NCBI GenBank assembly: GCA_024686055.1
Contig: JAIBDV010000107.1
Location: 1 to 8,488 of the forward strand
Source of the DNA: Neptuniibacter sp.
GTDB taxonomy: Bacteria > Pseudomonadota > Gammaproteobacteria > Pseudomonadales > Balneatricaceae
Reading direction: 5' to 3'
DNA length: 8,488 bases
Part shown: positions 6,296 to 8,488 of the stretch, one piece after another
Numbering within the stretch: position 1 is the first letter of the stretch
How the letters are laid out: each line of letters opens with the position of its first letter
Notes under the pieces: generated by a model
The model's database searches: none
What the model was told of the DNA's origin: nothing
What the model saw: the letters and a program-made list of their open reading frames with translations, nothing else
Made by a program: the position numbers and the translations under genes

Positions 6296-7063
6296 GTGAT
6301 AAAGTGGACTGGAGTATGGGCAGGGATAATCCTGTTGACTGGGTGTCAGATGGTACCGGTCGTGCCGCAGGCAGATTCGGGGGTCGATCCCAATGCATTA
6401 CCGTTGATGGCGAGCGGGTTTGAGTGGTCTCTGACCCGACCTTTGAGAGCGGTGGGAACGCCATTAAGGCTATATATAGAAGCTGCACAGCAATCTACCG
6501 GGCTGACACTGGGTCGGCGGCTGTCGTTACAGGACGCTGGCAGCTTTTATGCCCAGTTACCCTGTATCCGACTGGCTGAATCTGGTCGTTGTGACCCGCG
6601 TTATCTGAACAGTCAACGCGATGCCACGGAGCAGGCGGAAGCGATGGCCCGTATGCTGGGTCAATTCAAACGTCAGCAACAGGCGAAAACACTGGAAGTG
6701 GTTGCGATCGGTGAAGTGGCATCGCTGATTCTGAAGGTCGCGGCTCTGGGGGGGGATATTGATCACCTGCACACCCTTGATGGCACCCTGTCCCCGGCGC
6801 TCTGGGCCCGACAGCTGAAGCAGCCGCCACCACAAACCTCTGATTCGCTGATCTACTACCGTCAGCTGGGGCGGCAATCACAAACTCACTGGATATCGGT
6901 TGGCAGTGGTATGGCGCAGGAACAGCTGGCAGGCCGTTATAAGGTGACGCTGAAGAACAGCCCCTGTGTCCGGCTGCGAATTGCGCGCACGGTGAGCCGT
7001 GCTGATGACTGGCTTAAAGTCTGGCCACAGCTGAAGGAAGACCGTTTCAGTTGCCAGGGATAA
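6296..7063 (+). CDS. Predicted lipoprotein, degenerate alpha/beta-hydrolase-like
   Basis: I do not recognise a named gene. The 255-residue product starts at GTG 6296-6298, preceded at 6 nt by AAGGAG (6284-6289). This start gives a lipoprotein signal MIKWTGVWAGIILLTGC with lipobox LTGC and acylation at Cys17; Gln18 suggests outer-membrane sorting. The rest resembles, from memory, lipoprotein-type alpha/beta hydrolases of proteobacteria: LRLYIEAAQ (57-65) where those have a YLEGDG-like strand, a PCIRLAESGRCDPRYL block (89-104), then LEVVAIGEVASL (133-144) at the expected nucleophile elbow. That elbow lacks the GxSxG serine (Glu140-Val141-Ala142), and acid and histidine positions also appear lost, so it may be a non-catalytic relative. 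Opposite in orientation to all neighbours and enclosed by DnaA-box clusters. The fold call is inference; the lipoprotein call is solid. Confidence 0.8.
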   Translation: MIKWTGVWAGIILLTGCQMVPVVPQADSGVDPNALPLMASGFEWSLTRPLRAVGTPLRLYIEAAQQSTGLTLGRRLSLQDAGSFYAQLPCIRLAESGRCDPRYLNSQRDATEQAEAMARMLGQFKRQQQAKTLEVVAIGEVASLILKVAALGGDIDHLHTLDGTLSPALWARQLKQPPPQTSDSLIYYRQLGRQSQTHWISVGSGMAQEQLAGRYKVTLKNSPCVRLRIARTVSRADDWLKVWPQLKEDRFSCQG

Positions 7064-7065
7064 GG

Positions 7066-7074
7066 TGTGGATAA
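7066..7074 (-). other. Perfect DnaA box just after the lipoprotein gene
   Basis: TGTGGATAA, the reverse complement of consensus TTATCCACA, begins 2 nt after the lipoprotein stop codon. First of three boxes in the 7064-7155 interval. Confidence 0.75.
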
Positions 7075-7080
7075 CATGTT

Positions 7081-7116
7081 AAAACAGGGCCGTTAACAGA
7101 TGTAACACCCTGTTTT
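7081..7116. terminator. Bidirectional intrinsic terminator between convergent genes
   Basis: AAAACAGGG (7081-7089) pairs with CCCTGTTTT (7108-7116), a 9-bp stem. After a small internal loop GTTA (7092-7095) can pair with TAAC (7103-7106), leaving a 7-nt apical loop. The plus strand continues as TATTATAT after the T-rich arm, and the minus strand also ends in TTTT, so the lipoprotein gene and trxC, which converge here, can share it. Confidence 0.8.
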
Positions 7117-7129
7117 TATTATATCTAAG

Positions 7130-7138
7130 TTATTCACA
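7130..7138 (+). other. DnaA box (TTATTCACA)
   Basis: Exact TTATNCACA match in the interval between trxC and the terminator. Confidence 0.65.
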
Positions 7139-7143
7139 CGGAC

Positions 7144-7152
7144 TGTGGTTAA
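7144..7152 (-). other. Probable DnaA box with one mismatch (TTAACCACA)
   Basis: TGTGGTTAA on the plus strand differs from TGTGGATAA at one position. It lies 5 nt from, and opposite to, the box at 7130, and 3 nt before the trxC stop codon. Confidence 0.45.
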
Positions 7153-7155
7153 CTA

Positions 7156-7593
7156 TCATAATTCAACACCTTGCTGTTGTAGCCATTGCTGTAATTGTGG
7201 CAACGGTACAGCGCCATTCAGTCGCGCGACCTCACGTCCAGCGCGGAACAGAATCAGTGTCGGGATAGAACGGATCTGCCATTGGCTGGCAATCCCCTGC
7301 TCTGCTTCGGTATTGAGCTTGGCCAGCCGGAGCCGAGGTTCAAACTGACGGGCTGCCTGATCAAAGATCGGCGCGAACTGTTTACAGGGGCCACACCAGT
7401 CTGCCCAGCAATCGACCAGTACTGGAATATCATTACTGTGTAGCAGGCCATTGAGGTTAGCGGCGGTGACGACTTGCGGCTGGCCAGCAAACAGCGGCTG
7501 CTTGCACTTGCCACATTTGGGGCCATCAGTCAGTCGTGTACCAGGTACCCGATTGGTGACAGCACAGTGTGGGCAATTCAGATTCATACTCAT
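7156..7593 (-). CDS. trxC: Thioredoxin 2 (zinc-ribbon thioredoxin)
   Basis: Cytoplasmic thiol-disulfide reductase that reduces protein disulfides using electrons from thioredoxin reductase. The 145-residue product has the TrxC layout: an N-terminal zinc ribbon with CPHC (7-10) and CGKC (27-30), then a thioredoxin fold with active site WCGPC (66-70) and the cis-proline in SIPT (Pro111). E. coli TrxC has 139 residues and close similarity (FAPIF, LNTEAE, IRSIPT, LNGAVP). The buried Asp of the fold is Asp61; the next residue is Cys62, where Phe is usual. The ATG at 7591-7593 has AAGGAG about 5 nt upstream; a second in-frame ATG two codons later is possible. It lies 21 nt after mnmE on the same strand, so it is probably cotranscribed. 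E. coli trxC is OxyR-controlled; no OxyR site was identified here. Confidence 0.95.
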   Translation of the reverse strand: MSMNLNCPHCAVTNRVPGTRLTDGPKCGKCKQPLFAGQPQVVTAANLNGLLHSNDIPVLVDCWADWCGPCKQFAPIFDQAARQFEPRLRLAKLNTEAEQGIASQWQIRSIPTLILFRAGREVARLNGAVPLPQLQQWLQQQGVEL

Positions 7594-7614
7594 GTTCTCT
7601 CCTTACGCCAGGCG

Positions 7615-8488
7615 TTACTTACCAATACAGAATGAGCTGAAGATACGTCCTAGCAGATCATCACTGGTGAATTCGCCGGTAATTTCGTTCAGAGTCTGCT
7701 GGGCCTGACGCAGATCTTCAGCCAGCAGTTCTCCGGCCCCGTTGTGCAGCAGCTGCTGGTGGCCGGTATTGAGCAGTTCAGCGGCTCGCTCCAGCGCATC
7801 CAGATGACGGCGGCGAGCCATAAAGCCGCCTTCGGTAGTACTGGCGTAGCCCATGCAGGCTTTCAGGTGCTCACGCAGCAGCTCGACACCGTCGTTTGCA
7901 CGGGCACTGAGGCTGATCAGGCTGTAATGGCTGTGCTGCTCAAAGCCGATGGCTTCGCCGCTAAGGTCGGCTTTGTTACGGATCACGGTGACTTTATCTG
8001 GCTGGGGAAGCTTGTGGATAAAGTCGGGCCAGATCTGCTCCGGGTCTTTCTCTGTTGTGCTGGTGGAATCGACCATCAACAGTACTCTGTCTGCTTTTTC
8101 GATTTCCTGCCAGGCCCGGTCAATACCGATTCGCTCCACCTCATCGGGTGAATCACGCAGGCCGGCAGTATCGATGATATGCAGCGGCATGCCATCAATG
8201 TGGATATGTTCGCGCAGCACATCGCGAGTGGTACCGGCGATGTCCGTGACAATGGCTGCATCTTTACCGGCCAGCGCATTGAGCAGGCTGGACTTTCCGG
8301 CATTGGGGCGGCCGGCAATAACCACATTCATCCCTTCGCGCATCAGGCTGCCCTGATGCGCTTCCGCCTGCACTGCATCGACGCGGGCGAGAATCACTTC
8401 GAGATCATGCATGACTTTGCCGTCGGCGAGGAAATCAATTTCTTCTTCGGGGAAGTCAATCGCGGCTTCGACGTAGATACGTAGCTGG
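7615..8488 (-). CDS. mnmE: tRNA modification GTPase MnmE (TrmE), partial (N-terminus off the window)
   Basis: GTPase partner of MnmG in wobble-uridine modification. The reading frame is open to the window edge: 290 residues are visible of about 455, beginning QLRIYVEAAIDFPEEE, a conserved MnmE segment, so the ATG at 8412 is internal and not the start. G-domain motifs are G1 GRPNAGKS (8290-8313), the switch segment GTTRD, G3 DTAG and G4 NKAD. The C-terminus ends in the obligatory FCIGK with the functional cysteine. In related genomes yidC lies upstream. trxC follows after 21 nt. MnmE and MnmG, often near neighbours, are here separated by trxC, the lipoprotein gene and the origin region. Confidence 0.97.
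   Translation of the reverse strand, partial: QLRIYVEAAIDFPEEEIDFLADGKVMHDLEVILARVDAVQAEAHQGSLMREGMNVVIAGRPNAGKSSLLNALAGKDAAIVTDIAGTTRDVLREHIHIDGMPLHIIDTAGLRDSPDEVERIGIDRAWQEIEKADRVLLMVDSTSTTEKDPEQIWPDFIHKLPQPDKVTVIRNKADLSGEAIGFEQHSHYSLISLSARANDGVELLREHLKACMGYASTTEGGFMARRRHLDALERAAELLNTGHQQLLHNGAGELLAEDLRQAQQTLNEITGEFTSDDLLGRIFSSFCIGK
8013..8021 (-). other. Perfect DnaA box inside mnmE
   Basis: TGTGGATAA, reverse complement of TTATCCACA. In the mnmE frame it encodes the IH core of the peptide FIHKL. It may be a coding coincidence, but it is the sixth TTATNCACA match in this window. Confidence 0.45.

Noticed and set aside
1..8488. Mobile elements, CRISPR arrays, tRNA or rRNA genes
   Set aside because: No transposase, regularly spaced repeats or recognisable RNA gene was seen; gene order is that of a conserved chromosomal core.

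Overview
This window looks like the replication-origin neighbourhood of a gammaproteobacterial chromosome, cut between the end of mnmE and the start of the ATP synthase operon. The order, read on the minus strand, is mnmE, trxC, (origin region), mnmG, rsmG, parA, parB, atpI, atpB. The run mnmG-rsmG-parA-parB-atpI-atpB is typical of Pseudomonas/Oceanospirillales-type gammaproteobacteria; enterics lack parAB here. The MnmG, MnmE, TrxC and AtpB sequences all resemble gammaproteobacterial forms. I cannot name the genus from sequence alone.

Layout by region. 1-1307: start of the F1Fo-ATP synthase operon (atpI, then atpB running off the left edge) with a good sigma70-type promoter. 1432-5646: a tightly packed block, mnmG-rsmG-parA-parB, with gaps of 2 nt or a 1-nt overlap, probably translationally coupled and driven by a promoter near 5721. 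5647-6295: a 649-nt gene-free stretch that I read as the core of oriC. It has an 18-22% GC unwinding region containing elements very like the E. coli oriC 13-mers, followed by DnaA boxes. 6296-7063: the only plus-strand gene, a 255-residue predicted lipoprotein that looks like an alpha/beta hydrolase which has lost its catalytic residues. 7064-7155: a short interval between convergent genes with a bidirectional terminator and a second cluster of DnaA boxes. 7156-8488: trxC (thioredoxin 2 with a zinc ribbon) and the C-terminal two-thirds of mnmE.

How the parts fit: DnaA would load at the DnaA boxes and open the AT-rich segment beside mnmG; ParA/ParB would segregate the newly copied origin; MnmE and MnmG form the tRNA wobble-uridine modification complex; RsmG methylates 16S rRNA; AtpI/AtpB begin the ATP synthase. 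The most notable point is that DnaA boxes lie on both sides of the lipoprotein gene, with further perfect boxes inside mnmG and mnmE. Six TTATNCACA matches occur in 8.5 kb, where about 0.3 would be expected by chance under equal base composition. This raises the possibility of a bipartite or extended origin with a gene lodged inside it.
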